From contig NZ_RZYA01000004.1 in NCBI RefSeq assembly GCF_004005495.1, forward strand, positions 124,001 through 188,000: a stretch of DNA of 64,000 nucleotides, read 5' to 3'. This DNA comes from Streptomyces antnestii (GTDB taxonomy: Bacteria > Actinomycetota > Actinomycetes > Streptomycetales > Streptomycetaceae). The number at the start of each line of letters is the position of its first letter. The stretch's first letter is position 1. The notes below the pieces were generated by a model, which had not been told where the DNA came from, did no database searches, and saw nothing but the letters and a program-made list of their open reading frames with translations. Below, one piece after another: positions 1-9,064 of the stretch. A program made the translations under genes and the position numbers.

Positions 1-6
1 GAGGAG

Positions 7-567
7 ATGGTGGAGCGCCTCAGCGACCCTGAGGAGCCCTGGCCGGTGCTGCGTGTCCCCTTCGAAGGCGGGCATACCGCTTACACCGTGTACACCAACT
101 TCGACGATGCGAACAACGTCGACTTCTTCGTACGCCACCACGAGTGGGGACGACTCGGTTACCTCGGCCAGTGCGGCGCTGACGAGGCCGGCCCCGGACT
201 GTCCTGGACGGAGCTCACCACACTTGCTGAGGCCGCACAGAACAGCAGTGAAGGTCTGACCGACAGCTCACAGCGCCTTCTGCTCCTGTTTCCGATGCTC
301 GGCGACGCCGAGATGCCCCGCGAAGCGCGTCACATGGTGGCGCAGGCGCTGGCCCGCTGCCGCATACGTTCTGACGCAGCCGACAAGTTGGCTACCGTGC
401 TGGTCGGCGAGCAGGAGGCCGATAGCGAACCTCGCTGGACCGTGACTACAGACAGCCCGATCGCAGTGTGTTCGTCGCCCTACAGCGCCCGACACATACC
501 GCTAGCCCTCGGCATCACACCGCGCCAAGCCCAAGCCCTCGCGGACGCACTCAACGGAGGCGGGTGA
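7..567 (+). CDS. Hypothetical soluble protein, start uncertain
   Basis: About 186 residues, acidic, with no signal peptide or membrane segment. I do not recognise the family. The middle contains an aromatic, charged stretch (FFVRHHEWGRLGYL) and the C-terminus ends ADALNGGG. The two codons before the ATG (GAG GAG) are in frame and touch it, too close to act as a ribosome site, so the true start may lie upstream of the window. It is followed by about 250 bp without a convincing gene. Codon use is normal for the region, so I take it as real. Confidence 0.6.
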   Translation: MVERLSDPEEPWPVLRVPFEGGHTAYTVYTNFDDANNVDFFVRHHEWGRLGYLGQCGADEAGPGLSWTELTTLAEAAQNSSEGLTDSSQRLLLLFPMLGDAEMPREARHMVAQALARCRIRSDAADKLATVLVGEQEADSEPRWTVTTDSPIAVCSSPYSARHIPLALGITPRQAQALADALNGGG

Positions 568-813
568 CATCCACGGCTGACGTAAATGTCGAGGAACACC
601 AGCGGTCCAGGGCAGTCAGACATGGCTGTGCCCTTCTGCGGTGAGGCGCATCCAGAGGGCCCGCGCTCGAACTTACGAGGCAGATGTCGGCGGTTGATCG
701 CGACGTGTGTCCCAGTCTCATTGACACCAGGAGTTGAACGCGTTCAAAATGATGTTTGCGGCTTCTTGAGGTGTCGCTACGGGGCATGTGCGAGACACGA
801 GAGGTGGGGCCGC

Positions 814-1233
814 GTGGCTGCCGACCAGCATCAGCGGATACGGCGTGCGTTCATGGGTGCCGCGTTGGGATGTGCGGTGACATTCCTGTTGTCCTCCTGC
901 TCCGACTATCCGGTCGAGGTGAACACCAACGGCCAATTGGCGGGTGTGTGGTCGGACTTCGCCGGGAGGACAGTCGAGTTCGAGGGTGACGGCACGTTCA
1001 CGGCCCAGGGCTTGGACAAGGCGGATGCCGGCGACGAGTGCCCCGGGATCGCCGACCGGCAACATGGAACCGTGTCCCTCTTCGGGTCGTATGGCGAGGT
1101 CACCTTCGACGGCGTGGACTGCGAGGGCATGAAAATCGGCTTCCAGGGCTCCCCGAGCTCCTTCGTCGTCTGCTTCACCCGGGACTTGGCGTCCGGGGGG
1201 TGCACGGGCGAATTCAGCCGGAAGGAAGGCTGA
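814..1233 (+). CDS. Putative lipoprotein, small secreted
   Basis: A 139-residue protein starting at GTG with GAGG nine bases upstream. The N-terminus is RIRR followed by a hydrophobic run and the lipobox LSSC, giving a lipidated Cys at residue 29, so it should be exported and anchored to the outer face of the membrane. The mature part (SDYPVEVNTNGQLAGVWSD onward) looks like a small beta-rich domain of the kind that compares a threshold value against a growing input: it has GxW and TxFE patterns and four cysteines that could pair. The open frame extends further upstream to 586 but that part has no signal peptide logic. Function unknown. Confidence 0.7.
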   Translation: MAADQHQRIRRAFMGAALGCAVTFLLSSCSDYPVEVNTNGQLAGVWSDFAGRTVEFEGDGTFTAQGLDKADAGDECPGIADRQHGTVSLFGSYGEVTFDGVDCEGMKIGFQGSPSSFVVCFTRDLASGGCTGEFSRKEG

Positions 1234-1426
1234 TTCGACTGATCCTGGCGGCTGGCGGCTTCGACGCGGTTCGTCGAACTTCGGGGCTTCGGGGGTGGGT
1301 GGTATGTGCGTAGAAGGGGGCTATGCCACATGTGAAGGGAACGTGAAGCTGCCTCCCGTTATGGGGGTGTTCGGGGCGTGGGTTGCAGGGGGTGTCGCCT
1401 GGTAACTTCCGTCACTCTGTGGGGGT

Positions 1427-1464
1427 TTCACGCGGCCTTCACGCGTGTGGACGTAGGCTTCACG
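1427..1464. promoter_or_regulatory. Three phased TTCACG direct repeats
   Basis: TTCACG occurs at 1427-1432, 1438-1443 and 1459-1464, with start-to-start spacings of 11 and 21 bp (one and two helical turns). It ends two bases before the ATG of the next small gene. An inverted copy (CGTGAA) lies at 1342-1347. Helical phasing of direct repeats just upstream of a start suggests a regulator binding one DNA face. No specific regulator is identifiable from this. Confidence 0.4.
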
Positions 1465-1466
1465 TT

Positions 1467-1631
1467 ATGGCCACTACTTCCGAACCCGCGACCGTGCGGA
1501 CTGCCGCCGAAGTGAATGAGCAGATACGGGCCCTCTGGCTGCGCGCCGGAGGGCGGTTGAGTGCTGAGGAGCGGGCGGAGTACGACGGGCTCGTGGTCGA
1601 GTGGGCCGCCGCGATGCGTCAGGTGGTGTGA
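1467..1631 (+). CDS. Small conserved-type hypothetical protein (54 aa)
   Basis: A 54-residue, mostly helical protein with the pattern AAEVNEQIRALWLRAGGRLSAEERAEY. The ATG is favoured over upstream in-frame codons because the coding pattern begins there. There is no Shine-Dalgarno; a TAGGCT hexamer at 1454-1459 lies seven bases upstream of the ATG, which would fit a leaderless transcript. No signal peptide or membrane segment. Small proteins of this type are common in Streptomyces and have no known function. The three phased TTCACG repeats immediately upstream suggest regulated expression. Confidence 0.6.
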   Translation: MATTSEPATVRTAAEVNEQIRALWLRAGGRLSAEERAEYDGLVVEWAAAMRQVV

Positions 1632-1654
1632 AGGTCGCCGCCGCGTGAGCCGGG

Positions 1655-1984
1655 TTACTCCGGTTCGGGGGCGTGCTTGAGGCGCATGCGGGCGTCCACC
1701 GTGTCCGGGCCCGATATGTCCTTCCAGTAGCGGTGGCAGGTCACGAAGACCGCCAGTTCGCGCTCCCGCTGCCGGAGCTTCTCGACCTCCGCCTGTTCGT
1801 CGGGGGTCCAGCCGGGGGAGGCGGGGCGTTCGCGCTTGCGCCAGCCGTGGTCGTCGCTGAAGCCCTCTTGGGGGTCCACCGACCAGGGAAGCCGCTTCAG
1901 GAGCGTCAGGAGTTCCGCCCTGACCTGGTGCAGCTCCTCCTGGCCCGCCAGGAGGTCACTCGGGAAGTCATAGGTCGCTGCCAC
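1655..1984 (-). CDS. Hypothetical coiled-coil-type protein (109 aa)
   Basis: A 109-residue charged protein starting at GTG. Two helical stretches rich in Glu/Leu/Arg (AGQEELHQVRAELLTLLKRL and the segment around DEQAEVEKLRQRERELA) look like an antiparallel helical hairpin. No export signal. A stop codon lies two codons upstream of the GTG, so the start is fixed, and GAGGGG abuts it with no room for normal ribosome spacing. A TATCAT hexamer lies six bases upstream, suggesting a leaderless mRNA. Family not recognised. Confidence 0.65.
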   Translation of the reverse strand: MAATYDFPSDLLAGQEELHQVRAELLTLLKRLPWSVDPQEGFSDDHGWRKRERPASPGWTPDEQAEVEKLRQRERELAVFVTCHRYWKDISGPDTVDARMRLKHAPEPE

Positions 1985-1990
1985 CCCTCA

Positions 1991-1996
1991 ATGATA
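1991..1996 (-). promoter_or_regulatory. Probable -10 box of a leaderless transcript
   Basis: On the minus strand TATCAT is followed by six bases and then the GTG start of the 109-residue gene. A stop codon two codons upstream rules out an earlier start. This places the expected transcription start at or next to the start codon. No good -35 hexamer is visible at 16-18 bp. Confidence 0.4.
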
Positions 1997-2114
1997 CGTC
2001 TGTTCGATTTCTTGAAGCGAGCGATAGCGGGCGTGTTCATTCGTACGTGTGTTTCGAACGCGCGTTCTTTGCGAAGGCGTGCGCGGGGGCCGGGGAGCGC
2101 GCGAGACTGGAGGC

Positions 2115-2354
2115 ATGTGCCGCAGCATCAAGACCCTTCGCCCGCCCGTCCTCCCCGAAGAGGCCACCGAGGAGGAGATCCGGGCCGCAGCCCTGCAGTA
2201 CGTGCGCAAGGTGTCCGGCTTCCGGGCGCCCGCCGCGCACAACAAGGAGGTGTTCGACCGGGCCGTCGACGTCATCGCCCAGGCGACCGCCGACCTGCTC
2301 GACGGGCTCGAAGTCCGCGGTCAGGGGCGCCAGTTGGCCCAAGAGGCTGTGTGA
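2115..2354 (+). CDS. DUF2277 family protein
   Basis: A 79-residue protein beginning MCRSIKTLRPP, which is the hallmark N-terminus of the DUF2277 family; the conserved middle (EEIRAAALQYVRKVSGF, then a helix with FDRAV) is also present. The ATG is preceded by CTGGAGG at a good distance and is preferred to an upstream in-frame GTG. The family is small, cytoplasmic and without known biochemical role; the conserved Cys2 is typical. It is followed 55 bp later by the convergent DedA gene. Confidence 0.85.
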   Translation: MCRSIKTLRPPVLPEEATEEEIRAAALQYVRKVSGFRAPAAHNKEVFDRAVDVIAQATADLLDGLEVRGQGRQLAQEAV

Positions 2355-2409
2355 GTCATGCGCCGAGCCGTCGAGCCGTCAAGGCGTAGGCCCGGCACCC
2401 CAGCCCCCC

Positions 2410-3066
2410 TCAGCTCGCCCGTTCCGCCGCCGTCGCCGCCGCAGGCCTCCGCATCAGGAACGCCGCCCCCGCCCCCGCCGCGAACAGCGCCAGCAGCGAC
2501 ACCCCCGTCGCCAGCCAGCTCGCGCCGAGCCACTGGCCGCCGAAGTAGCCGAGCGCCACGCTGTAACCCGCCCAGGCCACACCGGCGAGGGCCGACCAGG
2601 GCAGGAACTCGCGGACCCGGCGATGCGCCGTGCCCGCCGCGAAAGAGACGATCGAGCGGCCCGCCGGCGCGAACCGGGCGATGACCACGAGAATCCCGCC
2701 GCCGCTCCGGGCCAGCGCCCCGCCGAGACGTTCCTGCGCCCTTGTCAGGCGGCGGGAGCGGGCGATCGCGCGGTCGAGACGTTCGCCGCCGCGCCACGCG
2801 ACGCGGTACGCGGCCAGGTCGCCGACGACCGACGCCGTGGCCGCCGACAGGGTCAGCGCCAGGATGGACGGGACCTCGTGCGACACCTGCCCGGCCGCGG
2901 CCCCTGTGCCGGCCGCAGCCCCCGTGCCGGCCGCGGCGGCGGTGGCCGCCGTGATGATCAGGACGCCGCTCGGCAGGACGGGCAGGAACACGTCGAGCAG
3001 GACCGAGAGGGCCACCACCGCGTAGATCCACGGGCCGCCGGTCAACGACCCCACACTCTCCAGCAC
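2410..3066 (-). CDS. DedA family membrane protein
   Basis: A 218-residue integral membrane protein. The N-terminal hydrophobic segment with FLPVLPSGVL, the loop with ARSGGG and the ARFAPAGRSIVSFAAG motif are typical of the DedA/SNARE-associated family, which acts in membrane homeostasis and in some members as undecaprenyl-phosphate or phospholipid flippases. Start is GTG with GGGGAG five bases upstream. Residues about 44-60 contain a duplicated Ala/Gly block (GTGAAAGTGAAAG) encoded by an 18-bp duplication, an insertion unlikely to be part of the core fold. The C-terminus is a short Arg/Ala-rich tail. Confidence 0.85.
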   Translation of the reverse strand: MLESVGSLTGGPWIYAVVALSVLLDVFLPVLPSGVLIITAATAAAAGTGAAAGTGAAAGQVSHEVPSILALTLSAATASVVGDLAAYRVAWRGGERLDRAIARSRRLTRAQERLGGALARSGGGILVVIARFAPAGRSIVSFAAGTAHRRVREFLPWSALAGVAWAGYSVALGYFGGQWLGASWLATGVSLLALFAAGAGAAFLMRRPAAATAAERAS

Positions 3067-3275
3067 CGCGACTCCCCGTACTCCGTGATCGTCGATTCCC
3101 CGGTCAGCGACTGACGCCGCGGTGTCGCGGGGGCGGCAAGGGGCGGCTGATGACAGCTGTACAGCGTACGCCTCGCTTGTTGCTGGAGGGGCGCGAGGGG
3201 CTCATGTGTTCGCCAGGTCACGTTCACCCGTACGCCGCGCGGCGAGGAGGGGGGCGGAAAGAAATAAGGGGCAGA
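3067..3275. other. Intergenic stretch with no gene seen
   Basis: Lies between the divergent start of the DedA gene and the terminator of the DoxX-family gene. Short open frames exist but none has a ribosome site plus plausible protein. It should contain the dedA promoter on the minus strand; I could not identify hexamers with confidence. Confidence 0.4.
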
Positions 3276-3333
3276 GGAAAAAGGGGTGCCCCCGTTCCGT
3301 CGCGGTCGGGCCGGGACGGAACGGGGACACCCC
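3276..3333 (-). terminator. Rho-independent terminator of the DoxX-family gene
   Basis: A long imperfect inverted repeat: GGGGTGCCCCCGTTCCGTC at 3283-3301 pairs with GACGGAACGGGGACACCCC at 3315-3333. On the minus strand the stem is followed by a run of T residues (TTTTTCC), the classic intrinsic terminator arrangement, about 50 bp beyond the DoxX stop codon. Confidence 0.85.
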
Positions 3334-3384
3334 CTCGCGCAAGACAGGCAGGATGCGGGCGAGAGCCCTCAGGCCCTCAGGCCC

Positions 3385-3849
3385 TCAGGCCGTCACCGGC
3401 TCGCGGTCCGCGCCGGCCGGGCTCTCCGTGGTGCGCTCAGTGTGCTCGGTGCGGGCCTTGAACAGCCGGTCCACGCCCAGTGCTCCGGAGCCGGTGAAGA
3501 CCAGGAGCAGCATGGCCCAGCAGAACATCGCGGACGGTTCGCCGCCGTTCTGCAGCGGCCAGAGCGCCGCCGGCTGGTGGACGCTGAAGTACGCGTAGGC
3601 CATCGAGCCGGAGGATATGAAGGCCGCGGCGCGGGTGCCGAGGCCGAGGGCGACCAGGGCGCCGCCGACGAGCTGGATGACGGCCGCGTACCAGCCGGGC
3701 CAGGCGCCCGTCGGTACGGTGCCGCCGCCCATCGCTCCGCCGAGGACGCCGAAGAGCGAGGCGGCGCCGTGGCAGGCGAAGAGCAGGCCCACGATGATGC
3801 GGAAGAGGCCGAGGGCGTAGGGCTGGGCGCTGTCGAGACGTCCAGACAT
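3385..3849 (-). CDS. DoxX family membrane protein
   Basis: A 154-residue protein with four hydrophobic segments and the DoxX signature near the N-terminus (LGLFRIIVGLLFACHGA) followed by GTRAAAFISSGSMAYAYF. DoxX/SURF4-like proteins are small inner-membrane proteins linked to redox or sulfur stress; exact reaction unknown. The ATG after AAGGAGTCCCCATC has a strong ribosome site and is preferred to the upstream in-frame codon. It stands alone with its own terminator. Forty-eight bp upstream is a 20-bp iron-box palindrome that overlaps the stop codon of the preceding gene, so repression by DtxR/IdeR-type DmdR1 under iron sufficiency is likely. Confidence 0.85.
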   Translation of the reverse strand: MSGRLDSAQPYALGLFRIIVGLLFACHGAASLFGVLGGAMGGGTVPTGAWPGWYAAVIQLVGGALVALGLGTRAAAFISSGSMAYAYFSVHQPAALWPLQNGGEPSAMFCWAMLLLVFTGSGALGVDRLFKARTEHTERTTESPAGADREPVTA

Positions 3850-3897
3850 GATGGGGACTCCTTGGGTCGGTTGGGGACGTAACCGATGGGAGGCCAA

Positions 3898-3917
3898 AGG
3901 TTAGGCTCGCCTAACCT
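3898..3917. promoter_or_regulatory. Iron box (DmdR1/IdeR-type operator)
   Basis: AGGTTAGGCTCGCCTAACCT is a perfect 9-bp inverted repeat around a 2-bp centre. The 19-mer beginning two bases earlier matches the Streptomyces DmdR1 consensus as I recall it (TTAGGTTAGGCTCACCTAA) at 16 of 19 positions. It overlaps the stop codon of the FAD protein gene and lies 48 bp upstream of the DoxX-family start. On the minus strand TTGAAC lies 5' of it and the box would cover the -10 region. Confidence 0.75.
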
Positions 3918-5928
3918 CTACTTGCAAGTTCAAATTCTGGCCGTGGTCGGCCGTGGCGGGCGAGGGCTGGTGAACGATGCCGGGCCCACGGAGGTCCTCG
4001 GTGGCCCTCCTCAGGGCCGCCCGCGCGACCGCGTCGGCGTCCGACAAGGTCACCGAGTCCACTCCGGGGCGGGCCCCCGCCGCGGTCACCCAATGCACCC
4101 CTTCGGTAGGCACACCCAACACCAACCGCCTTGAGTGCGGCCTACTGTGACGGTCGATCAGGTGATACGGGCTCGGTGTCACGTCGACGCCGCCCGTCAC
4201 ATAGCCGTCGATTGTGTGCGGCCGGGCGTGGCCCTTCTTCAGGAGGCCCGCGAGGAGTTGGTCGCCGGTCGCGCACACGTCCGTTCCGGGCAGCCGCGCC
4301 TCGATGAGTGTGGTGGCCGTCACGGATGATCCGGGCACATCGGGAGAGTGGGCGACGAACGCCCCGGCCTCGTCGTCGAGCCGCACGTCGAGGCGCGGTC
4401 CCACCACCGTCAGGACGCCCGCCTCGACGAGCGCGGTCATCTCCTCGACGCGGCGCCGGGGCGGGCCGATCGACAGGAAGGCGTTGAGCGGCGTGTACCA
4501 GCGGTCCAGGTGGTCGCGGCGCGAACCGCCGCCGATGCCTCCGTGGTCCACCACCAGGCGCAGCTCGTTGCGCAGGTCACGCAGCACGTCAAGGGCCGCC
4601 TTCACCGGGCCGTCCACGGTGCCGAGCGCGGCGTGCGCGGCGTCCTCGCGCAGATGGGCCAGGAGCCAGGTACGCCACTCGGCCGGCGAGGCGAAGGAGA
4701 GGTCGGCGTGCGGCCGGGAGATGTGGTCCCAGGACCAGTGGAGCACCCCGGGAATCCCGAACTCGTAGAGGACGTCGGCCTCTTCGGGGCTCCCGTGGCG
4801 GGTGGCGAGGAACCCCTCGCGGAAACCTACGTCCCCCGCGCCCGCGCGCCTCAGCAGCGTCTCGTAGTAGACGGTCTCCACCTCCTTCGCGACGAGTGGC
4901 CAGACCTCGCCCAGGAAGTCCGGCGCGTCACCGGCGTCCGCGCGCTCGCGGAAGCGCGCGATGACCTCGCCGGTGAGGACGGCCGGTTCGTGCCGCCCGT
5001 AGGGCCCCTTGGCGTTGTCGCCGCGCGCCTGGTACGGGATGCCGCGGCGCGACCCGGCGAACAGACGCGGCTCGCGGCCCGAGGGCCGGTACCGCAACTC
5101 CCCGGCGGACGTGCGGAGATGGCGTCCCCCGCGGCCCTCGGTCAGCAGCGCCATGTGGTCGAAGAAGTTGAGGCCGAGGCCCCGCAGCAGGACGTGCTCG
5201 CCGGGGGCTATGGGCGTGAGGTCGACGTCGGCCGGGTTGGCGGGCGGGATGTGGCGCAGGCCGTGGTGCCGCGCGAACTCGGCGAGGCGGCCCTGCGCTG
5301 GGTTCGCGGCCGTGGGCAGGTGGCCCTGGGCGAGGACGACGGCGGAGAGGCCGGTGAGTTCGCGCCCGTCGTCGAGTACGAGGGTCTGGCGGCCGTCCTC
5401 CGCGTCGTCGAGCCGCACGGCGCGCGCCCGGTGCACCTCCACGTGTATGGCGTCGGGGGCGGCCCCGACCGTCTCGGCGAACACCCACTCCAGGTACCGG
5501 CCGTAGAGGGCGCGGGGCGGGTAGGCGTCGGGGTCGAGGCCGAGGCCCTGCCGCTCGGCCCACTCGTGCAGGCTCGGGCCGGGGCGTATCGGGCCCGCGC
5601 AGTCCACGCTGTCGTCGGTGAAGAGGGTGACCTGGGAGGCGACCGTGTTCATCAGGAGTTCGGGTGCCTGCGAGGTCCGCCAGACGCTGCCGGGGCCCGG
5701 CGATGCCGGGTCGACGACGTGGACGGTGAGGCGGGCACCCGGCGCGAGGAGTTCCCCGGCGGAGGCGCAGAGCCGTTCGAGGACGCTGGTGCCGCGCGGG
5801 CCGGCGCCGACTATCGCTGCGGCCGGCGCCGAGCACACTGCGGACAAAGAGGGACTCCCGGGGCATGTGGGGCTGCTGGAAGCGGAAGGGTATGTGGGGC
5901 TGCTGGAAGCGGAACGTTTGCTCATCAT
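3901..5928 (-). CDS. FAD/NAD(P)-binding protein
   Basis: Up to 675 residues. A Rossmann motif (AAAIVGAGPRGTS, GxGxxG) begins near residue 37, followed by HVVDPASPGPGSVWRT and ELLMNTVASQVTLF, the arrangement of the large NAD(P)/FAD-binding family (PF13454-type) found in actinobacteria and proteobacteria; substrate unknown. A second nucleotide-binding region follows around LSAVVLAQGHLP. The N-terminal 35 residues contain a duplicated nonapeptide (SASSSPTYP/SASSSPTCP) encoded by a 27-bp tandem repeat, and no ribosome site precedes the ATG. An in-frame GTG at residue 31 (VCSAP) just before the Rossmann fold may be the real start. The PhoD-like gene lies 150 bp upstream. Confidence 0.75.
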   Translation of the reverse strand: MMSKRSASSSPTYPSASSSPTCPGSPSLSAVCSAPAAAIVGAGPRGTSVLERLCASAGELLAPGARLTVHVVDPASPGPGSVWRTSQAPELLMNTVASQVTLFTDDSVDCAGPIRPGPSLHEWAERQGLGLDPDAYPPRALYGRYLEWVFAETVGAAPDAIHVEVHRARAVRLDDAEDGRQTLVLDDGRELTGLSAVVLAQGHLPTAANPAQGRLAEFARHHGLRHIPPANPADVDLTPIAPGEHVLLRGLGLNFFDHMALLTEGRGGRHLRTSAGELRYRPSGREPRLFAGSRRGIPYQARGDNAKGPYGRHEPAVLTGEVIARFRERADAGDAPDFLGEVWPLVAKEVETVYYETLLRRAGAGDVGFREGFLATRHGSPEEADVLYEFGIPGVLHWSWDHISRPHADLSFASPAEWRTWLLAHLREDAAHAALGTVDGPVKAALDVLRDLRNELRLVVDHGGIGGGSRRDHLDRWYTPLNAFLSIGPPRRRVEEMTALVEAGVLTVVGPRLDVRLDDEAGAFVAHSPDVPGSSVTATTLIEARLPGTDVCATGDQLLAGLLKKGHARPHTIDGYVTGGVDVTPSPYHLIDRHSRPHSRRLVLGVPTEGVHWVTAAGARPGVDSVTLSDADAVARAALRRATEDLRGPGIVHQPSPATADHGQNLNLQVEVRRA
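5865..5914. repeat. 27-bp tandem duplication in the FAD-protein 5' end
   Basis: A 23-base block starting ATGTGGGGCTGCTGG occurs at 5865-5887 and again at 5892-5914, period 27 bp. The period is a multiple of three, so the reading frame is kept and it encodes a repeated SASSSPT-type peptide upstream of the FAD-binding fold. Confidence 0.9.
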
Positions 5929-6078
5929 GCCGGGTCGCCCCGCGTGCGGAAGGGCCGAGCCCCGGTATGCGCCGTATCTTCACCCGGCGCTCCCCTGGGG
6001 TTCCCCGCTGGTCACTCACCGTCATGCGCCGAGTACGGAGCACTGAGTGCGGAGCTGGTGGCCGGCCATCGGGTCCGC

Positions 6079-7812
<1,734 letters not shown>

Positions 7813-7876
7813 CTGATCAGCCTCCTCGGTCGCCCCGTACGGTACGGAACGACGGAGGCCGTCGGGGAGGTTCCGG

Positions 7877-7910
7877 GAACCCGGGGTTCACCGTCCTGAA
7901 CCCCGGGTTC
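7877..7910. terminator. Hairpin terminator after the HNH nuclease gene
   Basis: GAACCCGGGGTTC at 7877-7889 and its exact complement GAACCCCGGGTTC at 7898-7910 form a 13-bp stem with an 8-base loop, 25 bp beyond the stop codon of the minus-strand nuclease gene. There is no T run, as is common in Streptomyces terminators. Confidence 0.75.
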
Positions 7911-7934
7911 ACGGTCCTGCGGCCGGCGCCCGTG

Positions 7935-8582
7935 TCAGCAGCCGCTGAGGTACGACGTCAGGGCGCTCTTCTCGGCGGAGTCCACGGTGAGGTTGTAGTA
8001 GTGCTTCACCTGCACCCACATCCGGACGTAGGTGCACTTGTACGCGGCCCGCGACGGCATCCACTTGGCCGGGTCCTGGTCGCCCTTGGCCTGGTTGACG
8101 TTGTCGGTGACGGCGATGAGCTGGGGGCGCGTGAGGTCGTTGGCGAAGCCCTGGCGCTGGGCGGTCGTCCAGGCGCTGGCGCCGGACTTCCAGGCCTCGG
8201 AGAGCGGGACGACGTGGTCGATGTCGACGTCGGAGGCGGCGCTCCAGGTCGCGCCGTCGTACTCGGAGTACCAACTCCCGGACGTGGCCGCGCAGCTGGA
8301 GTCGGTCACGACGTTCGTGCCGTCCCGTTTGAGGACGACCTCGCGGGTGTTGCAGGTGCCGGACTGGGTGATCCAGTGCGGGAACTTGTCGCGGCTGTAG
8401 CCGTCGGAGGAGCCCTCGGCCTTGACCGTGAGCTCGGCGAGGTACGTGCGGGCGGTGGCCCCGCTGACCGGGGTCGGGGGAGAGGCCTGCGCGGCCGGGC
8501 CGGTCAGCAGGGTCAGGGCGGAGACGACGGCGGTGACGGCGCCGAGTGCGGCGGCGCGTCGACGCGCGTAGAACATGCGCAT
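7935..8582 (-). CDS. Secreted HNH family endonuclease
   Basis: A 215-residue precursor. Start ATG with AAGGGAG at a good distance; the next Met (residue 3) is also possible. The signal peptide runs YARRRAAALGAVTAVVSALTLLTGPAAQA with an AQA cleavage site. The mature domain carries the DUF1524/HNH-type motif DIDHVVPLSEAW, an upstream CNTRE segment and AVTDNVNQAKGDQDP, which in this family supply metal and phosphate ligands. Cysteines (CNT, SSCAA, YKC, SGC) probably form disulfides outside the cell. Expected role: extracellular DNA degradation for nutrients or competition. It has its own terminator. Confidence 0.88.
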   Translation of the reverse strand: MRMFYARRRAAALGAVTAVVSALTLLTGPAAQASPPTPVSGATARTYLAELTVKAEGSSDGYSRDKFPHWITQSGTCNTREVVLKRDGTNVVTDSSCAATSGSWYSEYDGATWSAASDVDIDHVVPLSEAWKSGASAWTTAQRQGFANDLTRPQLIAVTDNVNQAKGDQDPAKWMPSRAAYKCTYVRMWVQVKHYYNLTVDSAEKSALTSYLSGC

Positions 8583-8835
8583 GTGAACTCCCTTGAAGTG
8601 GGGGGAAGTTGACCGGGCGAGCCCGGCCATGCTGGCGCCCCGGGGTTTCCGGGAGATGTGCGCCGAGTGACAGGGTCGCGTCAACGGCGCGTACACATCA
8701 AGGGGGCGTACGTGACTTGTCGCGGGGCGTGCGTGACGTGAGGGGATCCGGTGCGATGCGGACCGGTATTGACCGGCGGCCGACCGGGCGTGACCCGGGT
8801 CATGCCGTTTCGCTCGGGTGTTCGCGTACGATGGA
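8583..8835. other. Divergent promoter region
   Basis: Separates the minus-strand nuclease gene from the riboswitch-led cation transporter. No gene seen. TACGAT at 8827-8832 sits just upstream of the riboswitch and is the best -10 candidate for the plus-strand transcript; a good -35 is not evident. Confidence 0.4.
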
Positions 8836-8963
8836 CGGCGCAGAAGGGGAGTAGCTCTTCGCCGGACCGTCGACATACTGCTCAGCTCGTCTGAGCCGGC
8901 GCCCGGAGGCAGGACCCGCACACCGGGTCCGGCCAGCGAGACCTTCGGCAAAGCAGTGCCTTA
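8836..8963 (+). promoter_or_regulatory. yybP-ykoY (manganese-type) riboswitch
   Basis: The leader contains the ordered hallmarks of this RNA: AGGGGAGTAGCTCTTCGCC at the 5' side, then GTCGACATACTG, two GC-rich hairpins (one around ACCCGCACACCGGGT), and the second conserved internal loop GCGAGACCTTCGGC at the 3' side. It lies about 100 bp upstream of a GDT1/TMEM165 family transporter, the gene class this element most often controls. Known members sense Mn2+ and turn the exporter on. A further GTGCGTGCACAC hairpin follows and may form the expression platform. Confidence 0.85.
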
Positions 8964-9064
8964 CGTGCGTGCACACCTGTGTGCGTACTTGTGCGCTGCC
9001 GTGCCGAGGTGTCGTACGCGAATTCCCCTCACTCTCGGCCGGCAGCCCGACCGATTGAGGAATC

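Noticed and set aside
586..813. Upstream extension of the lipoprotein gene
   Set aside because: The reading frame is open, but a GTG at 814 has a ribosome site and leads directly into a good lipoprotein signal peptide.
2047..3114. Long plus-strand open frame overlapping the DedA gene
   Set aside because: Antisense to DedA, composed almost wholly of Arg/Pro/Ala, as expected for the complementary frame of GC-rich coding DNA.
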